From Manis javanica (Eukaryota; Chordata; Mammalia; Pholidota; Manidae): DNA of 64,000 bases. Positions 34,910 to 47,706 of the stretch are shown here, one piece after another. Where the stretch lies: positions 159,747,401 through 159,811,400 of the forward strand of contig NC_133158.1 in NCBI RefSeq assembly GCF_040802235.1, read 5' to 3'. The position numbers were made by a program, and so were the translations under genes. Below the pieces are notes generated by a model. The model did no database searches. It was not told the origin of the DNA and saw nothing but the letters and a program-made list of their open reading frames with translations. Each line of letters begins with the position of its first letter. Position 1 is the stretch's first letter.

Positions 34910-35448
34910 AATGCTAGTAGTACTGACATCTCTTAATTCAAGTATATGAAATGGATTATAATTTCTTTGTGGACACTCAGGGAGGGCGGGAGAGAACAGC
35001 ACGGAGGTCTCTTTGACTCTGCACAGGAGTACGGTGGAGCTAGCCAAATGCCTCCAGCCTGAGCGGTGAGAGCTGGTGAAGGGGAAAGGCCAGCAGCCCA
35101 GGTCTGTGCGCCTTGGCACTCTCCCTGGTGAATCTGCTAGGGTTTCCAAGATCTAGGATTGGCTTGAGCCCCTACGCTGAAGATTAGCTTTTATAAACAG
35201 GTACTGAGAATTTAAGCTGCTGTTTATCTTACCTCCCCTAACTTTAAGTACCTTTCTATCAGAAAAACGGGTGACCTGATCTTACCTGTTGAGATTCTCA
35301 GAATAGTCTGATAGTAGGGAACCTTTTTGTCAACGTTCACCATTCATTCACTCACTCAACTTAAATTTTGTTTTGTTTGAATTAATTTTTTAAAAATAAA
35401 AATAGACATGGCATTATTATGAAGTAGTAAAAAAGAAAGGACTTAGAT
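34910..35448. other. unassigned sequence
   Basis: The part 34975-35130 is GC-richer and underlies an 88-codon minus-strand frame without features. Nothing else recognised. Confidence 0.35.
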
Positions 35449-35450
35449 CA

Positions 35451-35636
35451 GTGCTGTCCAAATCATCATTCTGGGATGAAGGAAACGGTCTACATCTGTG
35501 CCATCCAATATGGTAGCCACCACTCATATGTGGCTACTAAGCCTTGAAATGTGGCTAGTACGACTGAGGGACTGAAATTTTCATTTTATTTGATTTTAAT
35601 TAAGTTAAATTGAAATAGCCACATGTGACTAGTGGC
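35451..35636 (+). mobile_element. hAT-Charlie MITE, GTGCTGTCCAA family
   Basis: The element begins 'agtgctgtccaaatcatcat', continues 'ctgtgccatccaatatggta', 'gccaccactcatatgtggct', 'ttgaaatgtggctagtacga' and 'ctgaggga', passes an AT-rich middle and ends 'gccacatgtgactagtggcc'. This is the typical layout of a common non-autonomous hAT element whose inner 'gccac...gtggc' segments pair with each other. I am unsure of the MER number. Confidence 0.75.
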
Positions 35637-35639
35637 CTT

Positions 35640-37300
35640 TACATGCAACTTGCACAGTGTAATAGTGCAAGATAGAGAGAGTGGAAACACCCTTTCTCTG
35701 TTTCCCTCAGCCACCAAGTTCCTCTACTCAGCAGTAGCCATTATTCTCAGATTCTTCAACATATTTCCAGTGATATTCTGTACACTGACAAACATATTTG
35801 TGCATGTGCACTCTTTTTGTGTGTATGCACCAGAGCTAGTCCTCTATTCACGGACGCTTTGCTTGCCTTAATATTTTTCTGTAGAGACAATTTATTGTGA
35901 ATTGTGATAAGGGAACAGATCCCAAGACCATCTACATATTCCATGACTTGCTAGAACTCTCAGGCCTCCTAATATAGTTGTGCTCACAGCTAAGGTTTAC
36001 TACAGCAAAGGATATATAATAGGATCAGCAAGGGAAAAGACCCAAGTAGAGTCTGAACAAATCCATGCACAGGTCTCCTATGTTCTTCCTCCTGTGAGAG
36101 GACACGCAGTCTGTGCTCCTTCCTCCAGCAGCACAGAATGCAGCAACATGAGTGCAATGTTTCTGCTCTGGGAACCCATTAGAGATTCACTGCCAAGTTT
36201 CTCACTGGGGACTGGGCACGTGGGTACCCCCTGCCTAGCAGGAACTAAAGTTCCAAATTTCCATAAGGAACGTAGTTGTTCATTGCCTCAAGTGTGTAAA
36301 ACAGCTTTATCACTGAGGCAACATTTCATATCAGTGCAGGGAACAATTTACCAGCTGAGTCCCTAAATGCCAATCAAGGGAAAGCCTTGCGAGCAAGCCC
36401 TTCAAAGAAAGCAGCTTCAGACTTGCTATGTGGACTCTTTCCTGCACACTGAATATCTTTGCATATATCTGATTTTTTATATATGCTATTATACCTGTAG
36501 GATAAATACCTAGATGTAGAAATGCTGCATGAAGGACCATGAACATTTGTAATACTAATACGGTGTTGGGCTAAGAGGGAGAACAGTTCAAGTTGAAGTC
36601 AGAGAGGACAGCAGGGGGTTTCTGCATCAATACAAGAAGTTTGGGCCGCATTCTGAGTGCTGTTGGGAGAGGCAGTCCACACACGCAGTCTTCTGACGTA
36701 CTCTCAGCCACCTAAGAATGAGCCTTGGGCCTGGAACCCTTCCTTACTGAGAGCTAAAGAGTCCTCACAACCTCACAGGCCATCCTGGGCTTCTCACCTT
36801 GGGTGAGAATATCTCTTCCTGTGTCAGAATCCATGTAATTCAGAGCCTTTGCTATGCTTTAGCAGGTGGGTCATATGGCGCTTGCTCAACCTTCCTACTA
36901 TAGGTGCCCCCTGCTGGGAGGGGACAGGGTCCTTCTGTGCAGCACAAGAATGGCGTATGGGCCAGCTGACATGCTCTGGCTGCCAGGAGGAACCCACTGG
37001 CCACAGGGCACCAAGGCCATGACTGAAGCTGATCTTGTTCTAGCTCTTCTTTATGTGAGTAAAGCATTGTTCCACCCAGCCCTTGACTGCGTTGTGTTTT
37101 CGCAGCAACTCTGATACCAAGACGCAGTGGGCAGAAGTGCTTAGAATTCCACTCCTGGCAGTGGGCACCAGATGCCTCTCGCACTCCAAGGGCAATGTGA
37201 GATTCTTGAAAGATCTTAACTACCCAGTTAGCTACTGTGTATGCAATGGGTTTTAGAAAAATGAAAGAAGTAAATAGAATTTGCAATTTATTAGAGTATT
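35640..37300. other. unassigned sequence with a GC-richer part
   Basis: The part 36860-37130 is GC-rich for this window and carries the 144-codon minus-strand frame 36852-37286 and an 82-codon plus-strand frame. Neither has domains. The sequence has LTR-like traits (a pyrimidine run, a 'gagtaaag' signal-like motif) but no ends. The 128-codon frame at 35980-36366 is also unsupported. Confidence 0.35.
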
Positions 37301-37304
37301 CCAG

Positions 37305-39585
37305 GAAAGAGATGACGGTGACTAAGCTGCAGCATCCTGAGTGGGGAACAGAGGAAGTGAAGCCAAGAAGGGTTTGGATGTTTAGATGTATGTATCCTGG
37401 GGACTGGAACCAACATCATCTCCATTCCATGTTAAACAATCCTGGGGCTGCATGTTTTCTTTTCCCTGTACTGAACACTGAAGAGAACAAACATAAAATA
37501 ACTCAGCTAATTACTTAAGGAAATACTCGTTAAAAACAAGACTGTGAAATCAACTGAATAACTTACCCACCAAGACTAACAGCTTCAATGGTATTGCCTT
37601 GACATAGCTACTATTGAAAATTATTATGTCATAAACTCTGTCTAATCTCAACCAATTTGTTGCATTGTAAGACCCTCCTTAAAACTCACCCAGCCCAGAC
37701 CCTGTAACCCTGGTAGTATGTTCCCTGGCTTTCCTGTCTGAGACTCTGCTAGAACTGTCAGGGTGCTTTTCTCCTTCACTGCAGAAGGTCTAACAAGCAG
37801 CTTTGTCAGCACACGGGTTTTCTTTGTGGCCTTTTGTAGCTGAGGGCCCTGGAACTGCTGAGAGAAAGAGAAAGAAGCAAAGAGGGTCTTCTGGAAGACC
37901 ACTACCCTGCGTCTGTTCTTGTAAAGTTTTCAGATTCTCAGTATGAAATCCTGGTAGAATGAGCTCTAGATTAAAATTCAAAACACTTGGTCTAAGACAA
38001 ACCCATTGACTCAAAACCTCTCAGTGCCTCAAGCTCCAATTCTCCTAAATAATGTAAAAATAAAGTTATACTAAGGTCCACCTTCAGAAAATATGAAATA
38101 ATATATGTAAAACATTGAGTGGCTTAAGGGGAAATTGAACTGGAGGAAGTAAAGGAACTATATTATTTTCTGACTGGAGTGGAGCTTTTAGCTCACATTC
38201 AAACATCCATCCCTTTGAAGTACAAGAAGAGATTTGCTGATTCCTCAGGAAGTGCCTTGAAACCAACCTAATTATGTTTTACATGAATTTAGATTCATGT
38301 AAAATAAGTGACAGAACTACCATCTGGGTGTTAATTTTCCTTCAAGTAGTAGGAAAAAGGTCATATCCCACAGGCAGCAGGGCCTTCAAACTAGACGTAA
38401 TCCTAAATTACACAGAATAATGATATATAAAATAAGAAGTACAAATATTGGCAGATAACCATACAAGGCTTTATTCAGGCTATGCAAATTCAATTGTAAA
38501 GTATTACTTCCTCAAAAGAATCCATGCTTGTTGTCATAGATTTATTAAGATTTTGCTGACTCTGAAATGCATATAAATCTTTGTCCAAAAGGGGATAAAA
38601 TAGCTACACTTCTCTACGGCTTTAATTTTTTTTTTTTCAGTATTTCTCAACAACTATTTGTGATTTCCTTATACATTGCATGGGCCAGTATAAATCTTTT
38701 CAATGAAAATACAAAAGTGTCTCAGAAAAATGAGGGCCTGTACCCAGTGTGGTGTGGTATACCATCTTGCAAAAATCTAAATATAGTGCTGGGTCAACTC
38801 CTGCAGATCACTAAACAGATCTGCTGGCAAATTCAGACAATTACTTTTTGTATTTTTTTCCCCTGAACATTTTCACCACCTGTCTTCATGTCTGACCTCT
38901 CCAGTCATTTCAAGCAGTTCACAAAAGGAAGCAGAAAAAAAATGTGGCAAGCCCATATGCCAAACTAAATCATATCCAGGAGACCAAATGCCTGCTGAAT
39001 CTAAGAAATAGTTATTTATAGACCTGTAATTAGTGATTAGAACTCCAGGGAGTATTTGTTTTCCTCTTAACCTTAAACTCCTCTCAGTGTCTATGTATTC
39101 TCGTACCAAATGTCATGCTGTACAGCTCTGCTATTTATTATGAAACAACCCAGTAATTATTGTGGGAAATGTGCTCTTCACAGTATGCCTAGTTTGCCTC
39201 ATGTTTTTAGTGGGCAATTATTCGTTAAAATAGGATCAGAGCCTCATTTTCCCTGGTCAACCATCAGAAAATTCAGCAATGTTTTGCTATGCAGAAATTA
39301 AGAGATGTATTAAAAATGAAAAACAGATTTTAATTAGTAGTGATTGTTCTGATATAGTAAGCTGAAATAGTGATATTTAAGAAATGGTGTTCACACAGGA
39401 GAAACAAAACTAGGCTTACTACATTACTACTGATTTAATAACAGAGAAGTAAATAAGGTTAGATTAAAAGTAGGCCTATCTATTACCAATTGTTCTGAAT
39501 ATTTAACAAGTCGGGGAGTATGTACTTGTTTAATTTAAATTTGAACAATATGCACAGGCATTTCACTTCCAGCATTGAAAAATAG
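37305..39585. other. unassigned sequence
   Basis: A decayed MIR may lie at 37935-38120 ('acctctcagtgcctcaagct'). Otherwise AT-rich unplaced sequence, with one exact hairpin at 38277-38304 listed separately. Confidence 0.35.
38277..38304. repeat. perfect 12-bp hairpin, 4-nt loop
   Basis: TTTTACATGAAT at 38277-38288 is exactly reverse-complemented at 38293-38304, with loop TTAG. Visible directly. Possible roles include a stem in a transcript or a dyad for a dimeric factor; chance cannot be excluded. Confidence 0.75.
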
Positions 39586-39589
39586 ATAC

Positions 39590-40310
39590 CAAAAAATATT
39601 TAAAAACTGACTAAAGAATCCATGCAAAGAATTCCACATAGTTTATGCAGATACTCTACCCTTAAGGAGGGGGTGCATAACGCCCCACTGCTGACGTAGG
39701 GGCTGCAAGTAGTGACTTCCTCCCAAAGAGCATGGTATGGAAGTGAGACCAAGAGAACAACTTTGCAGTGGAGAAACCTGACAAACACCAACTCAGCCAG
39801 GTGATCGAGGTCAGTGTCAACAGTGATAAATAAACTCTTGATGACAGTACGTACCGTTGATAAGATGCAATAAGAATGAACTTCACCTCTGGATATTACT
39901 CCCCAAACCAATAACCTGAGTCTAACCATGAGAAGAAAAAATGAACAGATTCCTCTAGGGGGCATCCTACAAATCACCTGGCCAGTCCTCCTCAAAGCAG
40001 TTAAGGTCATCAAAAACAATGACAGTCTGAGAAACCGTCACAGCCAAGAGGAACCTAAGGAGACGTGACAGCGAAATGCGACGTGGTGTCCTGGAGGAAT
40101 CCTAGAGCAGAGAAGGACATCAAGGAAAACTAAGGAAATCTAAACTGCAGCTTATAATGCATCAAATTAGTTCAATAATTGTAACAAAAATACCATAGTA
40201 ATATAATATGTTAATAATAGGGGAAACTGTGGGGTGTGTGGGTACTCTCTGAACTATCTTTTCAAGTTTTCTATAAATCTAAAACTGGTATAAGAAAATG
40301 AAGTATATTC
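39590..40310 (+). mobile_element. old L1 (L1ME-like) 3' UTR
   Basis: 'aggtcatcaaaaacaatgac', 'agtctgagaaaccgtcacag', 'ccaagaggaacctaaggaga', 'gtggtgtcctggaggaatcc', 'gaccatagtaatataatatg'-like sequence, 'ttaataataggggaaactgt' and 'ataaatctaaaactggtata' follow the 3' UTR of L1ME-group elements. The 139-codon minus-strand frame at 39600-40019 is entirely within this UTR and is spurious. Confidence 0.8.
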
Positions 40311-40589
40311 AAAATAACAATAATACTAATACATGTGAGCATATCTAGCATCCAGGTCTTGGTTTCTAGTGCCAAAGGCTCCTTAGAGAAGGGGCTGATT
40401 CTTGGACTAGGGCAGGAAATAAAACCTGGAGTATCTTGTGGTATCAGAAAATAAGAAAGTGTTCAACACACACACTCAAAAATCCATGGTGATGAGTCTA
40501 TGTGGTACCAACCACCACTCTCCTAATGGCTAAAGCTGGGGGTAGAAAATGAATCATTTAGTTCTACCACTGAAACAGGAGGAAGGAAA

Positions 40590-40800
40590 CTAGTATTGAC
40601 TGCAGGCTGTTATTGAACTAGGCACTGTGTTAAATGCTGAGTATTCTGCATTTAATCCCAGAACAGCTCTGTGAGGTAGATTATCTCAACTTTACCAGTG
40701 AGGAAGCTAAAGGCCCACAAGCTCACCTTGTCCAAGGTCACACAGGCCTTGAGGACAAGCTAGCTTTTAAATCATGGTGTTTCCTAGCTCATAAATCCAG
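40590..40800 (-). repeat. MIR SINE, antisense
   Basis: 'aactaggcactgtgttaaat', 'atttaatcccagaacagctc', 'tgtgaggtagattatctcaa', 'ccagtgaggaagctaaaggc' and 'ccaaggtcacacaggccttg' are the antisense MIR order. The 73-codon frame over it is a shadow. Confidence 0.8.
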
Positions 40801-40809
40801 ACTTTTTTC

Positions 40810-43195
40810 ACTACCCAGTGCTATCTCCAATTCAAATTCAATCTTCTTTCCATGAAACTTAATCCTAAATTACCTGAAGTTTTCTGACAAATGCCCATTA
40901 AAGAGTTTAAAAAATTGGATGGGGAAGGGGAGCCTGATGTTAGAATTTATTACTATTATTCCTTTAGAGATCATAATGGACAAACTACATGCAGAAAAAG
41001 CTTATCTAATATTTAGTTGGCCCCTTAAAAGCAGAGTGTTTCTGTTTCATTTCTGTTTACTTAGCCTCCAAGAGAACCAGTTTCTACTACAAACTGCTAA
41101 GTAAACAGCTAATAGAACCTCAGCATGACCTCATCAGAGGAAAGAACCCAACATAGGTCATAAGGCTGCTCCCATCAAGCTGCCACCCTGGAAAGGCCAA
41201 AAGAGATCTAGGTAAACAGAGCCAGCACAGGGAATGGCTTGATGCCCAGGAACACCACCACCCAGCAGCACATATACACAGTCCACGTGGGCATTCCATC
41301 GCCCCCCACACGTCTCCACTCCCGCCTACCCTCCTGTCCTCACCGCTGCATCATGTGGCTCCTGGGTAACTGTCACCCAAAGGCTATAGTATCCAGACAC
41401 TGACTCAGTGACTTGTCACCTTTGTGTTTAATCACTATTCTTCACATTGCTTCTGTTAAATTATTGCTTCTTTGTGGATGAGTAATCACTTATTTGTTGT
41501 TTGCACTATAGGAGTTTCCTCTAAATCTTTTCTTTGGCCTTTCTTTACCTAATGGCCCACTATAGCCTCACTTTCAAATTCTAACCTGAGCATTTTCTTG
41601 AAAAATTGTGTAACCTGGAAAGTTTAAGTCCTAAACATGGTCAGGTCTATGAAGTACCCCATAATGTAATATATACACAATATATAAGTACACCATAATT
41701 TAATACAAGGCTTTCTCACTTTGAGAGTACATCCTACCAGACCCCAAATCACACTCTTTATTATTATTAAATTAATCACTTCCGTGTATAGATCCTTTCC
41801 ATTATATCCTTGTGAACAAGCGCTCTCTATCTAGTATATGAAACAACTTAGTAAATCTTAGAGTCCAACCATGTTATTTTCTTATTTACTTTGCATATAT
41901 AAGCCGTAACTCATTGAAGAGTTGACTCAGCAGTTGAAAAGTATCTGGCACTGATATAAGCGAAATGTCCTTATTACACTGAGAAGGCATCTGAGGCCTT
42001 CAAATTGGGCTTCCAGACCCTAGGAAAGCTTTTTGAAGCCAAAGCTCATGTTCAAAAGGCTCGATGTACATGAGTTTCTATGTCAAAGAAAAAGGCCTGC
42101 CAGTGGGGAGGACTTGTTGGGGGTGCAGGTGGTATTATCTAAAAGAAGATCACTCACCTTTTGCAAATAAACTATGAAGCAATTTTAAACAATTCATTTT
42201 TCTTCCCTAAAGAAAAAAATGAGTGACTAGCTTCCAAATAAAATGTATATTTTGCCTACCTTACAGAAATTAGCAACAATGTGGGTGACGGAATTTGAAA
42301 CAGACTTTGAAAAATATTATTTCTAGTATTTTCCCACAGTAACAGTCTGGGGAACAGTTTTTCTTATTAGATAACCAAGAAGATAATCCTTTATAATAGT
42401 CTGGAAATTTGCCTCTCTCAACAAGGGTGGGAAAAGCAAGTATTCAAACTCTGGGAAAAGGCATCTCCAAGGAAACTCCATGTTTACCCTTCTTTGTGGA
42501 AATTGTGTGAGTACAGGCATCTCCGTCTCTAAGCAGGTGACTGACAGAGCGCTTTCAGAGAAGGGGTCTCCACGCCCCTCCCAGCAAATGCCTCAGGCAG
42601 TCATTAGCTTATTAGACTTCTCTGGTAATTAAATGTCTGTGTAATAGCCCAAAGCCACATGCAACTAGGAAAAATGAAATCATTGGGAATGTAGTCCCAG
42701 ATTAATGGCTGACAGAGAGAAATGGCCAAAAAAGAGAGAAGGTGGGGGTAGGGGGCTGAAGAAAGGGTAAAACCAGCTACAGAAAGAATGGGACAGAAAT
42801 TCTCCCTCTCTCTCACACACACACACACTCACAAATTAGCATTCAGTGTTTCCAATTAAATTTGGATTATTTAAAAGCCATTCCCTTTCCTGTTAGAAAC
42901 TGTTTAGAAAGGATTAAGCACAATACTAAAGAAGAGATTTGAGGTTCACAAACCACTGAACACACAGCACCCTTTTAATACAATAAGTCAAATACAAGCC
43001 TGGCTCCCAGTATAGAAAAGCCTGGGAAATGTACATACTGGGTTTAATCATGGTTAATACTAGATTTTACATAATGCGGGTGGAAGAAATAGCCAAACTG
43101 TATGGTAGATATAATTGGAGATTTGCATTCCACTTAAGAGATCTGCTATAAGCTCTTAGAAAACCAATTTAAAAGGATTTCTAAACAGATGAAAA
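40810..43195. other. unassigned sequence
   Basis: No gene and no placed repeat. The stretch near 41395-41425 holds a TGACTCAG motif (AP-1-like), a single site that proves nothing. A short (CA)n run lies at 42813-42829. Confidence 0.35.
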
Positions 43196-43199
43196 TTTT

Positions 43200-43420
43200 G
43201 TCCTTTTTCATCAAGGAGTGTGCTGTCTGGTAGAGCAATAAAGAAAGTACAATCTCTGTTCAGAGCATTAAAGGGGGTTCAGGGAAGGATAGAGCCCCTG
43301 TGGTTAGGAGTAAAAACAGGATCTTTATGGATGAAGCATATTTGAAGTAAGCTATGAAGGAGAAACAGCATTGAAGTTTGGTAAGTACAGATAGTGAGGA
43401 ATAGTGTCCAGGGAAAAATG
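43200..43420 (+). repeat. ancient LINE-like repeat fragment
   Basis: 'gagtgtgctgtctggtagag', 'gaagcatatttgaagtaagc' and 'tatgaaggagaaacagcatt' resemble the middle of the repeat seen in its longest form at 31455-32065. Diverged. Confidence 0.4.
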
Positions 43421-43499
43421 CAATGGCTAAAAATTAGCAACAGCAACAATAATAATAATGATGATGAGTTTGGAGTACACCAGACTGCCAATTTGTTTA

Positions 43500-43569
43500 G
43501 AGCGGTGGTTATCAAACTGTGGTTCCTGGATAGCAATGTCAGCATCAATATGGAAATGTGTTAGAAATG
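43500..43569 (+). mobile_element. MER5A-type hAT MITE, 5' third only
   Basis: 'agcggtggttatcaaactgt', 'ggttcctggatagcaatgtc' and 'gtgttagaaatg' are the start of MER5A. It breaks exactly where L1 sequence begins. The right part of the element is not found after the L1. Confidence 0.7.
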
Positions 43570-44270
43570 TAACTTCTTCCAAAGAAGATATCCATATGGC
43601 CAACAGGTGTGTGAAAAGGTGTTCAACATCACTAATCATCCCGGAAATGCAAATCAAAACCACAAGATCTCACCTCACACATGTCAGACTATCATCAAAA
43701 AGACAAGACATAGCAACAAGTGTTGACAAGGATGTGGGGAAAAGGGAACTCTGTGCACTGTTGGTGGGACTATAAATTGGTGCAGCCATGATGGAAAACA
43801 GTATAAAGGGTCCTCAAAAAAATAAAAAATGAACTATCATATCATCCAGAGATTCCACTTCTGGGTATTTACCCAAAGAAAATAAAAACATTATCTTGAA
43901 GAGACATCTGTACCCCATTGTTCATTGTGGCATTATTTACAATAGCCAAGACATGGAAACAATCTAAGTAGCCACTGATGGATGAATAGAAAAAGAAAAT
44001 TTGAGATGTATCTGTATATACCCATATTTATATTACATATATTTCAGCCATAGAAGAGAAGGAAACCATTTGTGACAACATGGATGGACCTAGAGGGGTT
44101 ACACTAAATGAAACCAAGTCATAGAAAATAAGAACAGATTGGTGGTTGCCAGAGGCACAGGGTTGTGGGAGGGTGGCATTCTCCTCTTGTAATAATATCT
44201 ATTCCTACTTTTTTATTTTAACTCTATTTTGTAAATGTTACTTTTATAGGGAAACTAAAATTTTTTTGTA
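43570..44270 (+). mobile_element. L1 LINE, ORF2 3' end and part of 3' UTR
   Basis: 'tccaaagaagatatccatat', 'ggccaacaggtgtgtgaaaa', 'gttgacaaggatgtggggaa', 'actgttggtgggactataaa', 'cttctgggtatttacccaaa', 'acaatagccaagacatggaa', 'tgtgacaacatggatggacc' and 'ggtggttgccagaggcacag' run through the ORF2 C-terminal region into the UTR. Frames are broken on both sides (105 codons plus, 78 and 89 minus); none is functional. This is the best-preserved L1 in the window. Confidence 0.9.
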
Positions 44271-44279
44271 AGGTAGCTG

Positions 44280-45600
44280 GCATCCATATTATACATAAAT
44301 ATTTCCAAGTCTGGAAAACAACAGATGCAAAGCTGAATATTTCATAGCAAACTGCATCATAATTTAGGGATATTAGTACTCATAAACTAAAGGATTTTAG
44401 TTATTTTTAAAATAATGTAATGCATATAACTATAAAAAATCATGCAGGAATGAACATTGACACCAGTCAAATGAATTGGTATTCTGACATCCAGGGCCTA
44501 AGTGCAGTAATTTACACAAGTTTTCTGGAATGGAAATCAATAAAGTTTTCAGTGGTGAGAAAGCACCGTTAACTAACAAGCTGATAATAGGAGAATTACC
44601 AACTATGTAGAGAGGAGGACGATATGAAGAAGCAGTTAGGACTTTTGGATTTGGGCTTGAAGGAGTTCTGATTGATCTCACCTGGAACAATTTGAGGTTC
44701 CAAATAAATAATAAAAGTGATGGATAATATAATTCATTAAATAAAATGGGAATTCATGAGTCCAAAACTATAGATAAATGAATAAATGGAAGATCTGATA
44801 AGAAACAAAGTATTTCAGAGTCTCAAATTACCTTTGGGAGGGAGGCAGGGAGAGAGGCCTAACAAGCAGGGTCCTCGCACAGAAGTCTGCAGATGGGGTT
44901 GTGGCAGCCGGGAAGTGAGGTAGAGAGTAGGAGCTATGACTGAAATCAGCCGTGGGATTTTGTCTGGGACTCGGTAGTGCCTGTAACTTATGTACCTCAC
45001 CTCACTGTCAGGAAACTCAAGAGTTTCCCGGCACTGCCATGAAAGGACCATCCATGTAGCTGCACAACTAACAGATCACATCTCAGTTTGCTCCTTCAGT
45101 GATTTTCACCTCGGCACGGCACATCTCCTGACTGTCTCGTTTCCTTTTCTTCTGCACACTCGACCTTGTTCCTTGAACAAACTTTCAAAGGTATGGTCTG
45201 ACATCTACTAGTTCACAAGAGTACCTAAAGTGATATACAACATGATTCTGCTGTCAAATCACACTGCAAAGAATTCAGCCTTTGGGGAGAAATTTCCAAG
45301 AAGCAGCAAAGAACCCAGTACTATATTTCAAAGCAGCACTCTTGAAGACCCAACGCCTTACCGGGATGGGGTACTGGGAGGCCTCACAGATGAGCCAAGA
45401 TCTCACAAGCACACAAAGAGAGCAATAGAAGAAGGATGTCAACCCAGCCTTGCACGTCTTGAGTGTATGGGCTTGTCTAACTCCATTTGGGTCTGTGGCA
45501 GAAGCAGGATTTTAAAAATGATTCTGTCAGTTCCAGGACTTTACTACCGTCTGTTAGTCCAGATCATTACTGCTGTGAGTGGCCTTGCTATAGCGGTGAC
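44280..45600. other. unassigned sequence
   Basis: A 156-codon plus-strand frame (45230-45700) runs from unassigned DNA into the Tigger MITE and is therefore spurious. I place no repeat in the rest. Confidence 0.4.
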
Positions 45601-45604
45601 AGTA

Positions 45605-45941
45605 CAGTTGGCCCTCAAACACCATGGGTTGAACTGCACAGGTTCACTTATATATGAATTTTTTCCAATAAAGATACAGGAAAAATGTTTGGAGATCTGA
45701 GAATATTTGAAAAAACATTTTCTTTTCTCTAGCTTACTTTATTGTAAGAACACAGTATACAATACTTATATGTCTATAATGTACAAAATAGGTGTTAATC
45801 AACTGTACGTTATCAGTAAGCCTTGTAGTCAATAGTGACTATTAGTGGTTAAGTTTTAGCAGAGATTCAAAAGTCACACATGGATTTTCAACAGTGTGGA
45901 GGATCAGCGCCTCTAACCCTGGGTTGTTCAAGGGTCAGGTG
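45605..45941 (+). mobile_element. Tigger/pogo-type MITE (Tc1-mariner)
   Basis: The element begins CAGTTGGCCCTCAAACACC and ends in the near inverse 'ggttgttcaagggtcaggtg', the terminal inverted repeats of a Tigger3/Golem-type element. Inside, 'acattttcttttctctagct', 'tactttattgtaagaacaca' and 'gtgttaatcaactgtacgtt' are diagnostic. A TA precedes it at 45603-45604, as expected for this superfamily. The subfamily name is from recall. Confidence 0.85.
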
Positions 45942-45944
45942 AGT

Positions 45945-47150
45945 TTTAATAAAAGTAGATGATTTTTTTATCTTGTCTTTCTGAACTTTTATATCTTAAA
46001 ACTAAGCACATACACATTTTAGTGTGTATGTAAACTAAGCACACATTTTACTTGTATGAACTGATGACAGAGTTTTCTTCTTTTGGTAACTGATATATGA
46101 AGCACACTAATTACTCTTTGGAGAAAAGGATATTGTGTGTCTTTCCAATTCCCACTTAAAGTAGGCTTCCCAGAGGAGAGGATGATGGAACCTGAGTGAG
46201 TGGCTGTGCAGGGGTATAGTGAAAGGGTGGATACCTGGAAAAGTAAATAGATCAAGACATGCTCATTTTGCTTCTATTATTATGTACTTAAATACAGTAA
46301 CCATAAAAAAAAAACTGTCAGATCATTTTTCCCTCAAGGAACTTGCACTGTCAAGGATACAAGCCTTACATATATAAAATAAGTAAACGAGTAGAGAACA
46401 CCACTAAAGCAACCATTAAATTGTGTTGTATAGACAAGCGGCTCTCCTCCTGAGCATGAGGATTTAGGGCCAAGTACAGTTTGCTGTGTACAAGCTGTAC
46501 AGTTCTATGTAGCAGCCTTGTAAGGATCCTTTTTACATATCAATGTGTCTGTGTGTATTAGGGCAGTGGTATGTGATTATATGATTCTGATTGTACTTTC
46601 GATCTTTATTGATTGAGAATATGTGTATGTGTGTAGATGGACTAAAAACACATTGGAATGAGCATGGGTGTGGGACATGCATGCTTTAAAAAAAAGAGGC
46701 ACAGTGAGTCAGGAAAGATGGGAGATGGTGGGACTGAAGAGAGTAGATTGAAACAGCAGCATGAGACCATTCGAAGCAGAAGGAACAAGAAGCTAAGGCT
46801 CAGATGCAGGCATGAATTTTCAATGTGGGGGCCCTGTTGGAAGTAATGTCATGTTTGAACTGTGCTTTTTTCTTGACTCTCTGTTCATAATTTAATATAG
46901 ATATTCAAGTACCTAACAGGAAGGGAACCATTCCTTGTAATTTCTTGGTCAAAGATATCATGAAAGTTATTCAAATTGTTATTTTTTTCCTATCACAATG
47001 TTTCCATGCCACTTAAGTAATTCATAGTAAAGATGTATACACTAAGCCAAATCATCTTTAACACATTCTTTGTATTCTCACTAATAGAGAAATTCTAAGT
47101 GAAAATAATACAATGCCATATACTGATTTCAATAACTACTCAAGGACAAA
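45945..47150. other. unassigned sequence with one old repeat fragment
   Basis: At 46325-46440, 'ccctcaaggaacttgcactg' with 'aaaataagtaaacgagtaga' matches the unnamed old repeat listed at 31455. The rest is unplaced. Short frames at 46019-46255 and 46658-46846 show nothing protein-like. Confidence 0.4.
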
Positions 47151-47166
47151 CATATGTATGTATATC

Positions 47167-47167
<1 letters not shown>

Positions 47168-47212
<45 letters not shown>

Positions 47213-47223
47213 TATATATATAA
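47168..47223. repeat. compound (TG)n(TA)n microsatellite
   Basis: A TG run followed by a TA run and then interrupted TTTATA units. Typical compound microsatellite. Confidence 0.9.
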
Positions 47224-47224
47224 A

Positions 47225-47700
47225 GATTCTTTTTAGTAAAATCTCATTAAGTGGATCCTGACATATCCAAAGAATCTAGCCCTCTGGAGTGGCACAAAGA
47301 CAACACTCCAGTGAACCCACTGGGTTCAACAAACTGGCCTCTTCGTTGCACAATTGTCCTGAGATGTACTGGTGATTATTTCTGATTTTCCAAAAAACAT
47401 GAAACAACTGTGGAAGGAATGATTGAATTCTTCTTAGAACACAGGGCAAACATTTTAGCTTTATAGTTTGACATCTGAGATTACACACAGACAGCACTCA
47501 GTTTCCTATATCCTCAGGCTCACAGTATTTTACAACCTAAAAGAGACTGCATTCTTTCCCAGCTTTAAAACAGAGGTCCTATAGTGAAAAAGAGCCAGGA
47601 GACTCCATCCTGTGTCTCAAGTGATTCAGGGAAATGGAGCCAGAGCCAGAGGTGGAGGAATTGTCTTGTTTCACAAGAGGAAGTAGAATAGGGAGGAAAG
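47225..47700. other. unassigned sequence
   Basis: No gene and no repeat placed. Confidence 0.35.
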
Positions 47701-47706
47701 GATGAT

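Noticed and set aside
36852..37286. 144-codon minus-strand open frame
   Set aside because: No domain; lies in a GC-richer segment where an 82-codon frame also opens on the other strand.
39600..40019. 139-codon minus-strand open frame
   Set aside because: It is the antisense of an L1 3' UTR.
41395..41425. TGACTCAG cluster as an AP-1 enhancer
   Set aside because: A single 8-bp match is expected by chance several times in this length of sequence.
45230..45700. 156-codon open frame
   Set aside because: Its 3' end runs into the Tigger MITE, so it is a chance fusion of unrelated DNA.
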